A DNA stretch of 35,961 nucleotides, taken from positions 1 through 35,961 of the forward strand of contig JAUCBJ010001058.1 of NCBI GenBank assembly GCA_032718475.1, given 5' to 3'. The notes below the pieces were generated by a model, which had not been told where the DNA came from, made no database searches, and saw only the letters and a list, made by a program, of their open reading frames with translations. This document shows positions 12,401-23,654 of the stretch, in pieces (position 1 is the stretch's first letter; every line of letters starts with the position of its first letter). Origin of the DNA: Nemertoderma westbladi (Eukaryota > Xenacoelomorpha > Nemertodermatida > Nemertodermatidae). The position numbers and the translations under genes were made by a program.

Positions 12401-12572
12401 TCACCAATCATTAACGTAATCTTTTGCACGTCAAACATGGGTGTTGGAATAGCTGAGTCGGCTACTTTCACATCAATTTTAAATGCTTGACCCAATAATG
12501 GACTTGATCCGTCTACCGCTTGCTTCAACGTAATAGCACCAGTAGTTGGATCAATTGCGAATAGAGTTAGGG
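12401..12572 (-). CDS. cadherin-family protein, internal exon 5 of 7 seen
   Basis: The acceptor TTTTATTTTATCTTCAG precedes 12572. It encodes LTLFAIDPTTGAITL, the classic mid-repeat cadherin motif (F.ID..TG.I.L), then FKIDVKVADSA, where the VxVxD strand carries a Ca-binding Asp, then MFDVQKITLMIG. With two leading bases it joins exon 18519-18671 in phase, giving SITGDAQALTLFAIDP, a typical core. The donor is ambiguous. The strong-looking G|GTGAGT at 12404 leaves phase 1, which fits no acceptor of the next exon. The weaker GA|GTTAAA at 12400 leaves phase 2 and restores both frame and linker spacing, so I ended the exon at 12401. The intron would then be only about 82 bp, unlike its neighbours. 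Confidence 0.72.
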
Positions 12573-12902
12573 CTGAAGATAAAATAAAATCGTAATTGAA
12601 TTTTATTTACTTTTATGGAGACGTCAGTTTTATATTTACTACCAAAGTGTCACAGCAGAAATAATACGATTATGCCATCAACCATCGGCTATCCTTCATT
12701 CACTGCCTTCATAAAGAATGATAGACAGTTTGGGGCGAGCGAAGACATATGTGATTTTTAGAATACAGTTTGTTACGGGACAACAGTCTGCTCTTCCCGC
12801 TCAATATCTTAGTATTTCTGAAAACAGGACGCTTCAAAGAATTTCACTAAACGGGGTCCGCGAATGACGATGAGAGTTTCAGTGCTTTCACACTAAACAA
12901 TG
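12573..12902. other. intron remnant without recognisable feature
   Basis: Between the exon at 12572 and the 66-bp array. It holds the polypyrimidine tract and acceptor of that exon on the minus strand and otherwise unique, AT-leaning sequence. I see no open frame with motifs, no transposon and no RNA gene. The array boundary near 12903 (gggcgggctccataacc) is abrupt. Confidence 0.6.
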
Positions 12903-15900
12903 GGAGGGCGGGCTCCATAACCTTTAGTGCTTGGTGAGTAAACGTATAGTATCTTACCCTGAGCATCTCCTGTGAGGGCTCCATAACCTTTAGTGCTTGG
13001 TGAGTAAACGTATAGTATCTTACCCTGAGCATCTCCTGTGAGGGCTCCATAACCTTTAGTGCTTGGTGAGTAAATGTATAGTATCTTACACTGAGCATCT
13101 CCTGTGAGTGTGAGGGCTCCATAACCTTTAGTGCTTGGTGAGTAAATGTATAGTATCTTACACTGAGCATCTCCTGTGAGTGTGAGGGCTCCATAACCTT
13201 TAGTGCTTGGTGAGTAAATGTATAGTATCTTACACTGAGCATCTACTGTGAGTGTGAGGGCTCCATAACCTTTAGTGCTTGGTGAGTAAATGTATAGTAT
13301 CTTACCCTGAGCATCTCCTGTGAGGGCTCCATAACCTTTAGTGCTTGGTGAGTAAATGTATAGTATCTTACACTGAGCATCTCCTGTGAGTGTGAGGGCT
13401 CCATAACCTTTAGTGCTTGGTTAGTAAATGTATAGTATCTTACCCTGAGCATCTCCTGTGAGGGCTCCATAACCTTTAGTGCTTGGTGAGTAAATGTAAA
13501 GTATCTTACACTGAGCATCTAACGTGAGGGCTCCATAACCGTTAGTGCTTGGTGAGTAAATGTATAGTATCTTACACTGAGCATCTCCTGTGAGGGCTCC
13601 ATAACCTTTAGTGCTTGGTGAGTAAATGTATAGTATCTTACCCTGAGCATCTCCTGTGAGGGCTCCATAACCTTTAGTGCTTGGTGAGTAAATGTAAAGT
13701 ATCTTACACTGAGCATCTCCTGTGAGGGCTCCATAACCTTTAGTGCTTGGTGAGTAAATGTATAGTATTTTACACTGAGCATCTCCTGTGAGGGCTCCAT
13801 AACCTTTAGTGCTTGGTGAGTAAATGTATAGTATCTTACCCTGAGCATCTCCTGTGAGGGCTCCATAACCTTTAGTGCTTGGTGAGTAAATGTATAGTAT
13901 CTTACCCTGAGCATCTCCTGTGAGGGCTCCATAACCTTTGTGCTTGGTTAGTAAATGTATAGTATCTTACCCTGAGCATCTCCTGTGAGGGCTCCATAAC
14001 CTTTAGTGCTTGGTGAGTAAATGTATAGTATCTTACCCTGAGCATCTCCTGTAAGGGCTCCATAACCTTTAGTGCTTGGTGAGTAAATGTATAGTATCTT
14101 ACCCTGAGCATCTCCTGTGAGTGTGAGGGCTCCATAACCTTTAGTGCTTGGTGAGTAAATGTATAGTATCTTACCCTGAACATCTCCTGTGAGGGCTCCA
14201 TAACCTTTAGTGCTTGGTGAGTAAATGTATAGTATATTACACTGAGCATCTCCTGTGAGGGCTCCATAACCTTTAGTGCTTGGTGAGTAAATGTATAGTA
14301 TCTTACCCTGAACATCTCCTGTGAGGGCTCCATAACCTTTAGTGCTTGGTGAGTAAATGTATAGTATCTTACACTGAGCATCTCCTGTGAGGGCTCCATA
14401 ACCTTTAGTGCTTGGTGAGTAAATGTATAGTATCTTACCCTGAGCATCTCCTGTGAGGGCTCCATAACCTTTAGTGCTTGGTGAGTAAATGTATAGTATC
14501 TTACCCTGAACATCTCCTGTGAGGGCTCCATAACCTTTAGTGCTTGGTGAGTAAATGTATAGTATCTTACACTGAGCATCTCCTGTGAGGGCTCCATAAC
14601 CTTTAGTGCTTGGTGAGTAAATGTATAGTATCTTACCCTGAGCATCTCCTGTGAGGGCTCCATAACCTTTAGTGCTTGGTGAGTAAATGTATAGTATCTT
14701 ACCCTGAGCATCTCCTGTGAGGGCTCCACAACCTTTAGTGCTTGGTGAGTAAATGTAAAGTATCTTACCCTGAGCATCTCCTGTGAGGGCTCCATAACCT
14801 TTAGTGCTTGGTGAGTAAATGTATAGCATCTTACCCTGAGCATCTCCTGTGAGTGTGAGGGCTCCATAATCTTTAGTGCTTGGTGAGTAAATGTATAGTA
14901 TCTTACACTGAACATCTCCTGTGAGGGCTCCATAACCATTAGTGCTTGGTGAGGAAATGTATAGTATCTTACCCTGAGCATCTCCTGTAAGGGCTCCATA
15001 ACCTTTAGTGCTTGGTGAGTAAATGTATAGTATCTTACACTGAACATCTCCTGTGAGGGCTCCATAACCTTTAGTGCTTGGTGAGTAAATGTATAGTATC
15101 TTACACTGAGCATCTCCTGTGAGGGCTCCATAACCTTTAGTGCTTGGTGAGTAAATGTATAGTATCTTACACTGAGCATCTCCTGTGAGGGCTCCATAAC
15201 CTTTAGTGTTTGGTGAGTAAATGTATAGTATCTTACACTGAGCATCTCCTGTGAGGGCTCCATAACCTTTAGTGTTTGGTGAGTAAATGTATAGTATCTT
15301 ACATTGAGCATCTCCTGTGAGGGCTCCATAACCTTTAGTGTTTGGTGAGTAAATGTATAGTATCTTACACTGAGCATCTCCTGTGAGTGTGAGGGCTCCA
15401 TAACCTTTAGTGCTTGGTGAGTAAATGTATAGTATCTTACACTGAGCATCTCCTGTGAGTGTGAGGGCTCCATAACCTTTAGTGCTTGGTGAGTAAATGT
15501 ATAGTATCTTACACTGAGCATCTCCTGTGAGGGCTCCATAACCTTTAGTGTTTGGTGAGTAAATGTATAGTATCTTACACTGAACATCTCCTGTGAGGGC
15601 TCCATAACCTTTAGTGCTTGGTGAGTAAATGTAAAGTATCTTACCCTGAGAATCTCCTGTGAGGGCTCCATAACCTTTAGTGTTTGGTGAGTAAATGTAT
15701 AGTATCTTACACTGAGCATCTCCTGTGAGGGCTCCATAACCTTTAGTGCTTGGTGAGTAAATGTATAGTATCTTACCCTGAGCATCTCCTGTGAGTGTGA
15801 GGGCTCCATAACCTTTAGTGCTTGGTGAGTAAATGTATAGTATCTTACACTGAGCATCTCCTGTGAGGGCTCCATAACCTTTAGTGCTTGGTGAGTAAAT

Positions 15901-18518
15901 GTATAGTATCTTACACTGAGCATCTCCTGTGAGGGCTCCATAACCTTTAGTGCTTGGTGAGTAAATGTATAGTATCTTACACTGAGCATCTCCTGTGAGG
16001 GCTCCATAACCTTTAGTGTTTGGTGAGTAAATGTATAGTATCTTACACTGAACATCTCCTGTGAGGGCTCCATAACCTTTAGTGCTTGGTGAGTAAATGT
16101 AAAGTATCTTACCCTGAGCATCTCCTGTGAGGGCTCCATAACCTTTAGTGCTTGGTGAGTAAATGTATAGTATCTTACACTGAGCATCTCCTGTGAGGGC
16201 TCCATAACCTTTAGTGCTTGGTGAGTAAATGTATAGTATCTTACCCTGAGCATCTCCTGTGAGTGTGAGGGCTCCATAACCTTTAGTGCTTGGTGAGTAA
16301 ATGTAAAGTATCTTACCCTGAGCATCTCCTGTGAGGGCTCCATAACCTTTAGTGTTTGGTGAGTAAATGTATAGTATCTTACCCTGAGCATCTCCTGCGA
16401 GGGCTCCATAACCTTTAGTGCTTGGTGAGTAAATGTATAGTATCTTACACTGAGCATCTCCTGTGAGGGCTCCATAACCTTTAGTGCTTGGTGAGTAAAT
16501 GTATAGTATCTTACCCTGAGCATCTCCTGTGAGTGTGAGGGCTCCATAATCTTTAGTGTTTGGTGAGTAAATGTATAGTATCTTACACTGAGCATCTCCT
16601 GTGAGGGCTCCATAACCTTTAGTGCTTGGTGAGTAAATGTATAGTATCTTACCCTGAGCATCTCCTGTGAGTGTGAGGGCTCCATAACCTTTAGTGCTTG
16701 GTGAGTAAATGTATAGTATCTTACCCTGAGCATCTCCTGTGAGGGCTCCATAAACTTTAGTGCTTGGTGAGTAAATGTATAGTATCTTACACTGAGCATC
16801 TCCTGTGAGGGCTCCATAACCTTTAGTGTTTGGTGAGTAAATGTATAGTATCTTACACTGAGCATCTCCTGTGAGGGCTCCATAACCTTTAGTGCTTGGT
16901 GAGTAAATGTATAGTATCTTACCCTGAGCATCTCCTGTGAGGGCTCCATAACCTTTAGTGCTTGGTGAGTAAATGTATAGTATCTTACCCTGAGCATCTC
17001 CTGCGAGGGCTCCATAACCTTTAGTGCTTGGTGAGTAAATGTATAGTATCTTACACTGAACATCTCCTGTGAGGGCTCCATAACCTTTAGTGCTTGGTGA
17101 GTAAATGTATAGTATCTTACACTGAGCATCTCCTGTGAGGGCTCCATAACCTTTAGTGCTTGATGAGTAAATGTATAGCATCTTACCCTGAGAATCTCCT
17201 GTGAGGGCTCCATAACCTTTAGTGCTTGGTGAGTAAATGTATAGTATCTTACACTGAACATCTCCTGTGAGGGCTCCATAACCTTTAGTGCTTGGTGAGT
17301 AAATGTATAGTATCTTACACTGAGCATCTCCTGTGAGGGCTCCATAACCTTTAGTGCTTGATGAGTAAATGTATAGCATCTTACCCTGAGAATCTCCTGT
17401 GAGGGCTCCATAACCTTTAGTGCTTGGTGAGTAAATGTATAGCATCTTACCCTGAGCATCTCCTGTGAGGGCTCCATAACATTTAGTGCTTGGTGAGTAA
17501 ATGTATAGCATCTTACCCTGAGCATCTCCTGTGAGGGCTCCATAACCCTTAGTGCTTGGTGAGTAAATGTATAGTATCTTACCCTGAGTATCTCCTGTGA
17601 GGGCTCCCTAACCTTTAGTGCTTGGTGAGTAAATGTATAGTATCTTACACTGAACATCTCCTGTGAGGGCTCCATAACCTTCAGTGCTTGGTGAGTAAAT
17701 GTATAGTATCTTACACTGAGCATCTCCTGTGAGGGCTCCATAACTTTTAGTGCTTGATGAGTAAATGTATAGCATCTGACCCTGAGCATCTCCTGTGAGG
17801 GCTCCATAACCTTTAGTGCTTGGTGAGTAAATGTATAGTATCTTACACTGAACATCTCCTGTGAGGGCTCCATAACCTTTAGTGCTTGGTGAGTAAATGT
17901 ATAGTATCTTACACTGAGCATCTCCTGTGAGGGCTCCATAACCTTTAGTGCTTGGTGAGTAAATGTATAGCATCTTACCCTGAGCATCTCCTGTGAGGGC
18001 TCCATAACCTTTAGTGCTTGGTGAGTAAATGTATAGTATCTTACCCTGAGCATCTCCTGTGAGGGCTCCATAACCTTTAGTGCTTGGTGAGTAAATGTAT
18101 AGTATCTTACACTGAACATCTCCTGTGAGGGCTCCATAACCTTTAGTGCTTGGTGAGTAAATGTATAGTATCTTACCCTGAGCATCTCCTGTGAGTGTGA
18201 GGGCTCCATAATCTTTAGTGCTTGGTGAGTAAATATATAGTATCTTACACTGAACATATCCTGTGAGGGCTCCATAACCTTTAGTGCTTGGTGAGTAAAT
18301 GTAAAGTATCTTACACTGAACATCTCCTGTGAGGGCTCCATAACCTTTAGTGCTTGGTGAGTAAATGTATAGTATCTTACACTGAGCATCTCCTGTGAGG
18401 GCTCCATAACCTTTATTGCTTGGTGAGTAAATGTATAGTATCTTACCCTGAGCATCTCCTGTGAGTGTGAGGGCTCCATAACCTTTAGTGCTTGGTGAGT
18501 AAATGTATAGTATCTTAC
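12903..18518 (-). repeat. 66/72-bp minisatellite carrying a splice donor, in frame with exon
   Basis: About 85 copies of a 66-bp unit, some 72 bp through an extra GTGAGT (plus strand). On the minus strand each unit holds TCACAGGAGATGCTCAGG, identical to the last 18 bases of exon 18519-18671, then GTAAGATAC..., about 48 bases of former intron. Unit variants read CTCAGG|GTAAGA or CTCAGT|GTAAGA at the donor. The unit is 22 codons, and the exon's frame stays open from the exon into the array: it runs about 14 units to a stop near 17605, caused by one substitution (ccctaacc for ccataacc). The same frame then appears open again to about 13948. The conceptual repeat GKILYIYSPSTKGYGALTGD... has no cadherin or other domain character. 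I read it as intron, since splicing from the first donor to 12572 gives perfect cadherin continuity. Confidence 0.95.
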
Positions 18519-18671
18519 CCTGAGCATCTCCTGTGATACTGTATGTCAAAGGGCTGTCTTGCGGATCATCTCCATCCACGGCAAAGATGTTTCCTCCAAC
18601 GCCATTTGATATGGTTACAGGATCGCCGATAGCAGCCCCAATGCTAATAATACCCCCTAAGTATTCTGGAT
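18519..18671 (-). CDS. cadherin-family protein, internal exon 4 of 7 seen
   Basis: A 153-bp exon. The acceptor CTTATCGTATTGCAG precedes 18671. Two leading bases complete a GAT codon begun in exon 19135-19244. It encodes PEYLGGIISIGAAIGDP, then GGNIFAVDGDDPQDSPLTYS and ITGDAQ. VDGDDP is the DxD Ca-binding loop of a cadherin repeat, and LTYSITG is the conserved (L/I)xYSI strand that follows it. The donor CAGG|GTAAGATA leaves one base, completed by CC of the next exon to give Ala. This boundary is repeated about 85 times in the adjoining array, so the exon may have many alternative donors. An alternative acceptor (TTATTAG, 22 bases upstream) would break the frame and is disfavoured. Confidence 0.82.
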
Positions 18672-18718
18672 CTGCAATACGATAAGTTGTCGGTGTAGAC
18701 TAATAAGGTGATGCAATA

Positions 18719-19108
18719 CTGGGAGGGAATGGTTGTAATACTACTGTACGTGTATAGTAGACAGCTGGGAGGGAATGATACTACTGTACGTGTATAGTAG
18801 ACAGCTGGGAGGGAATGGTTGTAATACTACTGTACGTGTATAGTAGACAGCTGGGAGGGAATGATACTACTGTACGTGTATAGTAGACAGCTGGGAGGGA
18901 ATGGTTGTAATACTACTGTACGTGTATAGTAGACAGCTGGGAGGGAATGATACTACTGTACGTGTATAGTAGACAGCTGGGAGGGAATGGTTGTAATACT
19001 ACTGTACGTGTATAGTAGACAGCTGGGAGGGAATGATACTACTGTACGTGTATAGTAGACAGCTGGGAGGGAATGGTTGTAATACTACTGTACGTGTATA
19101 GTAGACAG
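18719..19108. repeat. alternating 46/40-bp minisatellite
   Basis: Exactly nine units: five of 46 bp alternating with four of 40 bp (390 bp in total). They differ only by a 6-bp insertion (ggttgta region) after ctgggagggaat. Every unit of a type appears identical, so the array behaves as an 86-bp dimer repeat. It fills most of the 463-bp intron between exons 19135-19244 and 18519-18671. On the minus strand each unit ends CCATTCCCTCCCAG, which looks like a polypyrimidine tract plus acceptor, so this array multiplies acceptor-like rather than donor-like sequence. Confidence 0.95.
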
Positions 19109-19134
19109 CCACTTTACGGATTGTTTTATTATAC

Positions 19135-19244
19135 CTGTTGCTGGATTTAATGTAAATACGGGTGGCTCGTCTGATATCCCAGTAACCTGAACTATGATTG
19201 GGAAGGTTACCGTATTTCCAGCTACACCGTTGTTGTCTGTTACA
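19135..19244 (-). CDS. cadherin-family protein, internal exon 3 of 7 seen
   Basis: A 110-bp exon with a strong acceptor (TTTTTTTCTTTTAG) before 19244 and the donor CAACAG|GTATAATA. The first base completes a Ser codon begun in exon 24300-24489, giving FPISVTDNNGVAGNT. The VxVTDNNG strand supplies Ca-binding Asp and Asn. It continues VTFPIIVQV and closes the repeat with SDEPPVF, a linker-motif variant, then TLNPAT into the next repeat. It leaves one base, joined by AT to give Asp. Phase agreement on both sides and an intact linker make this one of the firmest exons in the window. Confidence 0.83.
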
Positions 19245-19720
19245 CTAAAAGAAAAAAACAAATCACATTAGAAGCGATACGAGGAGGCCTTATAAACTCC
19301 TATATAATTATGTGAATAATATTTATAAAAACGAAGTTTAATTAATTAATTATTAAAAAACAAAACCTTATAAAATTAAAGACGGCGTCACGACGCCGTG
19401 AAGGAACCGAAGTTAAACCAAACCAAACCGAAACTAATATTTTTACAGGCCATAAGCCGCTAACTATTTTTTTCAGGATATCAACTCTAAACCAGTTTCG
19501 AATCTGAGCGCCTGGTTACGAATTTGGAGTTCCAATTACGAATTTGAATACAACCTGGTTACAAATCTGTATTTCCGCATTACGAATCAATGTGTTTGGT
19601 TAAAAATATGAGCACTTGTCACGAATTGAAGTCCCTGGTTACAATTTGTTACAAATGGTTGCAAATATGAGCACCCAGTATCAGCCAGCACTGCCTATAC
19701 TAATACTGTAATTTGCACGT
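19245..19720. other. intronic region with degenerate repeats and a small palindrome
   Basis: AT-rich intron. An inverted repeat with 8-bp arms (ACGGCGTC, 2-bp spacer, GACGCCGT) lies at 19382-19399. From about 19485 to 19690 there are decayed repeats of a tggttacgaattt...gagcac theme at irregular spacing of roughly 25-40 bp, apparently an old minisatellite. No coding signal is seen. Confidence 0.5.
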
Positions 19721-21545
19721 ATTTCATTTCATTTCATTTCTTTTAATCAAATAAAATTGATATAACACAGATTATTGGGTCATAAAATATATGCAGTAAT
19801 TACACAAAAGCAACAATAAAATACGTAGCGCAACATAGATGAAATCAATGTGAACTTTACAAACTTTAAATAAAACAGTGTTCAGTTTGAAATAAAGGCT
19901 GTACATGTTATAAATTCATAGGTGTAGTCGTTCGTGATAATTGTACAACGTAATTAATATTCCGAAAGATGGTGTTCTAAGTGGTAAATCACAAAATACT
20001 ACAGCGGGTCCAAGGTCAGAGGTCAATCTCCCCGGCAACAGTCAGTTTAGAGGTCTCCATGGTCTAAGCGCAAGTACGCGACGTGCTTCCCACCTTTCCC
20101 TTGGATGTAATTAAGGTTACAGCCCGTAGGAGCTCCGGTAGATCCCGGTGAAATGCTCAGCAATGCCGAGATGAAATCAGTGAAATGCTATTAAGATCCC
20201 GTGCTGTGATGGTAACTCAGACGATATTGAAGTATTGAGTAATCCTATTGTGTTTGTCTTTGAATGATATGTTCTTGAGATTGTAACATTCCTCGATGTA
20301 CCTGGCATTAATGCATTCGATGGTTGTGAGGGTTCCCAATTTAATTCTCGCTTTCAGTTCTTTAACACCGTAGCTGTGTTGTAGAAGGGAACTTATACTT
20401 GGCATTGCTAACTCTAGATTGCAGCGGTTGTACAAACTGCCAATACCTACGTATCTCTTCATAGTGTCCATAGTGTTGATTTGCAGCATATTGCGAAGGT
20501 TGTACTGTAGATTTGGATTGGGACAGGATGTTAGTCGCCATACAATTCCGATACAGGATGTAAAGGCATCGAAAGCAAGTGGTTGGCACCCCATTAAACT
20601 GTATATCACCTGATTCGAAGCGTATGTTCCAAGATGGAGTAGGCCCCTTAGTGTTTTCCGGTAATAAATCTCAAGTTTCTCAATCTCGGTCTCTGTTAAG
20701 CGCCCTATCAGGAATTTTGCGTTGTATAGTATCATAGGGAGTGCAACAGACCTCCACAGGTGAGCGAGAGTAGTGGTATTGAGCCACCTAACAGTCCATG
20801 CGTTCCGGTGAAAAGATTCAGAGGCCATGGCGATTAGACGGATACACTCAGGGAGAGGATTGGGTCGCCAGAATTCTAGCTGTATCCAAGGAATAGTAGC
20901 ATAGATTGCCCTGGTATGAGTGTGTTCTTAATAGTGATGAAGGTAGGGATGCTGACGTTACTAACGTTGGTTTTACTGGGGACACAGTAAGTCCATTTAG
21001 TCTTACAACTCTCAATATCCCGATGTATATTCCGCAGATTGTCGATGATGATGGATAGGATTCTTTCGAGGTCCTCTGGATTTCTTGCCAGCACTAATAT
21101 GTCGTCGGCGTACGCAATAATATCCATCCAATTGCTCCCAGCTAGCTGTATGTTTATACCCAACAGAGTCCAGTCCAGTGCGTGAAAGACGTCACTCAGA
21201 TAAAAGTTGAATACGACTGGCGAGATGTTGGATCCTTGTTTGACACCCTTCAGTATAGGTATACCTGAGCAGCTGATCTCGTCACCAAATTTAAGAAACA
21301 CCAACGTTTTACTATAGTATCTAAGCAGTGAGAGGCACGTGTGAGGGTTGATGTAACGGCTTAATTTCTGGAATAAAATAAGATGATCCACGTTGTCGAA
21401 GGCCGACGCTATATCAACTTGACAGAGAAAAACGGGCAGACCACGCTGTCTTTGGAGTTCCAGACATTCCAGTAGGGAGGAGATTATGACGTCCCAACCA
21501 AACTTCTTCTGGTATGCAAGTTGAGATGGATGAGATAAGTATGTT
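19721..21545 (-). mobile_element. decayed 5'-truncated LINE (non-LTR retrotransposon)
   Basis: On the minus strand it begins abruptly inside a reverse transcriptase domain near 21545 and runs through the RT C-terminus to a stop at about 20217. It then continues through an untranslated stretch to a (GAAAT)4 tail at 19721-19740 preceded by ATTAAAA, a typical LINE 3' end. It lies in sense orientation within the intron between exons 24300 and 19244. The 3' boundary rests on the tail only. No convincing target site duplication could be seen. Confidence 0.7.
20217..21545 (-). pseudogene. LINE reverse transcriptase fragment with one frameshift
   Basis: From about 21545 the frame reads HPSQLAYQKKFGWD, then PVFLCQVDIASAFDNVDH (catalytic Asp and AFD box), GIPILKGVKQGSNISPVVF, IIAYADDILVLA (the YADD catalytic box) and SMLLFLG. 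At about 20876 a one-base shift interrupts it. The other frame continues QLEFWRPNPLPECI, SVALPMILYNAKFL and LRGLLHLGTYASNQ to the stop at 20217. This block order matches the RT plus C-terminal domain of non-LTR elements. It differs clearly from the plus-strand LINE at 8245, so it is another family. Endonuclease and ORF1 are missing. The ATGs within it are internal methionines, not starts. Confidence 0.8.
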
Positions 21546-22594
21546 CAGCATTTATAATAAAAAATTGCACCAAAGTGAACAAAGTTAGCTAGCAAACAAT
21601 TGTATTATCTCATAATCTGATCCTAATAATTATTAAAGCAGTTAGGGCACCATCTCCTGTCTACATCAAAATTATATCTGATACCAAACACCACTCATAG
21701 TATTAATGTTGCCAAAACATAATTAAACCTCCAAACTCTGATTTTAATTGAACATTGCAACTATTAGTATAGTTTATTAATAGTACCCTACAGTTAGTTA
21801 ACAGTACATATATGGCGAGTCATCAGTGAACTTAGGTGTAGGTTTCAGTGTGTGTGTCAGAAGCCAATATCAGAATATATAACTAGCCATAGTATAATTA
21901 TAATTCTTCGCTGAGATGGGTTGCCGTTGCAGCTTCTGCTGCACAAAGGCCGCACTCGTGTACACTCTATAACTAAAAAGTCATTCAGGTGGCCAGCTTT
22001 TACCAGGACATTCGCATTCATTGAATCCACGGCAAGAGTTTGTGTTGGATTAACACAACCTATGGTTTGACAGATTAATATAATTAATGTTTGCCAACCA
22101 AGTCATTAACTCACCTCCCTCCCTCTCGGATTTTTAAATACATAAATTATTATTATTAGCTGAGTATTAGTGACCAACACTCATCAGAAGCATCCTATGT
22201 GTGTAACTAAAATTCATTCCACTGACCCACCATCTAACATGGCGCACGCAGTGAGTCAGTCACCTTGTAGATATTCCCTTAGGAAGCACTGGGGAGAGTT
22301 ATTCAGCTGATGGGATAATAGATTACAAACTAACCAAGTTAATGTTTGCTTATAGTCTGGGTTGAAAGAGTGAGTGATTAAATAAACACTTGGCACAGAA
22401 AGTACATCCTTGTTAGTTGGCCCTTTCTCTATAGAATAGAATCACTAAGCCCTCTCTATACATTTTTCATGTGCTCCAGCTGGTGTTTTATCATTGCGAC
22501 TATCACGTATTTTCTTTTATGTCTATTTTTCGAGCCCACATTCTATGGACAGACATGTGACCAGCGGGAGTCGATAGTGGTCCTCAAAACATTC
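21546..22594. other. unassigned intronic sequence
   Basis: About 1 kb with no supported exon, no transposon protein and no RNA gene. Some stretches (for example around 21910-22040 and 22140-22330) have a less AT-rich, transposon-like texture, but I recognise no family. An open frame starting near 22469 has a short hydrophobic start and then runs into the TCAG microsatellite. It has no domain and I do not consider it a gene. Confidence 0.4.
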
Positions 22595-23654
22595 TCAGTC
22601 AGTCAGTCAGTCAGTCAGTCAGTCAGTCAGTCAGTCAGTCAGTCAGTCAGTCAGTCAGTCAGTCAGTCAGTCAGTCAGTCAGTCAGTCAGTCAGTCAGTC
22701 AGTCAGTCAGTCAGTCAGTCAGTCAGTCAGTCAGTCAGTCAGTCAGTCAGTCAGTCAGTCAGTCAGTCAGTCAGTCAGTCAGTCAGTCAGTCAGTCAGTC
22801 AGTCAGTCAGTCAGTCAGTCAGTCAGTCAGTCAGTCAGTCAGTCAGTCAGTCAGTCAGTCAGTCAGTCAGTCAGTCAGTCAGTCAGTCAGTCAGTCAGTC
22901 AGTCAGTCAGTCAGTCAGTCAGTCAGTCAGTCAGTCAGTCAGTCAGTCAGTCAGTCAGTCAGTCAGTCAGTCAGTCAGTCAGTCAGTCAGTCAGTCAGTC
23001 AGTCAGTCAGTCAGTCAGTCAGTCAGTCAGTCAGTCAGTCAGTCAGTCAGTCAGTCAGTCAGTCAGTCAGTCAGTCAGTCAGTCAGTCAGTCAGTCAGTC
23101 AGTCAGTCAGTCAGTCAGTCAGTCAGTCAGTCAGTCAGTCAGTCAGTCAGTCAGTCAGTCAGTCAGTCAGTCAGTCAGTCAGTCAGTCAGTCAGTCAGTC
23201 AGTCAGTCAGTCAGTCAGTCAGTCAGTCAGTCAGTCAGTCAGTCAGTCAGTCAGTCAGTCAGTCAGTCAGTCAGTCAGTCAGTCAGTCAGTCAGTCAGTC
23301 AGTCAGTCAGTCAGTCAGTCAGTCAGTCAGTCAGTCAGTCAGTCAGTCAGTCAGTCAGTCAGTCAGTCAGTCAGTCAGTCAGTCAGTCAGTCAGTCAGTC
23401 AGTCAGTCAGTCAGTCAGTCAGTCAGTCAGTCAGTCAGTCAGTCAGTCAGTCAGTCAGTCAGTCAGTCAGTCAGTCAGTCAGTCAGTCAGTCAGTCAGTC
23501 AGTCAGTCAGTCAGTCAGTCAGTCAGTCAGTCAGTCAGTCAGTCAGTCAGTCAGTCAGTCAGTCAGTCAGTCAGTCAGTCAGTCAGTCAGTCAGTCAGTC
23601 AGTCAGTCAGTCAGTCAGTCAGTCAGTCAGTCAGTCAGTCAGTCAGTCAGTCAG
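22595..23654. repeat. perfect (TCAG)265 tetranucleotide microsatellite
   Basis: 1,060 bp of uninterrupted TCAG (CTGA on the minus strand), with no substitution or length change visible. On the left it abuts unique sequence (caaaacattc) and on the right the 36-bp minisatellite. Since 4 bp times 3 gives 12 bp, it reads as an endless SVSQ peptide on the plus strand, which is an artefact of the repeat. On the minus strand it follows SINE and 36-bp repeats, so it may be the expanded tail of that element. Confidence 0.97.

Noticed and set aside
12903-18518. Plus-strand GGTGAGTAAATG in each 66-bp unit as a donor
   Set aside because: It matches a donor consensus, but no plus-strand exon or gene is present. 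The minus-strand donor adjoins a real exon.
13902-18527. Long conceptual proteins of over 1,000 residues from the 66-bp array
   Set aside because: They are read-through of a stop-free tandem repeat. Splicing from the first donor at 18518 to 12572 gives perfect cadherin continuity, and the repeat peptide has no domain features. The in-frame property is kept as a finding.
19382-19399. 8-bp palindrome as a terminator or transposon end
   Set aside because: It is a single short inverted repeat with no partner copy, target duplication or transcript end nearby.
19721-21575. Target site duplication (GTGCAA...) around the minus-strand LINE
   Set aside because: The shared word is only about six bases and imperfectly placed, so it could easily be chance in AT-rich sequence.
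22595-23654. Telomeric repeat
   Set aside because: The unit is TCAG, not TTAGGG or another known animal telomere unit, and it lies inside an intron flanked by other sequence on both sides.
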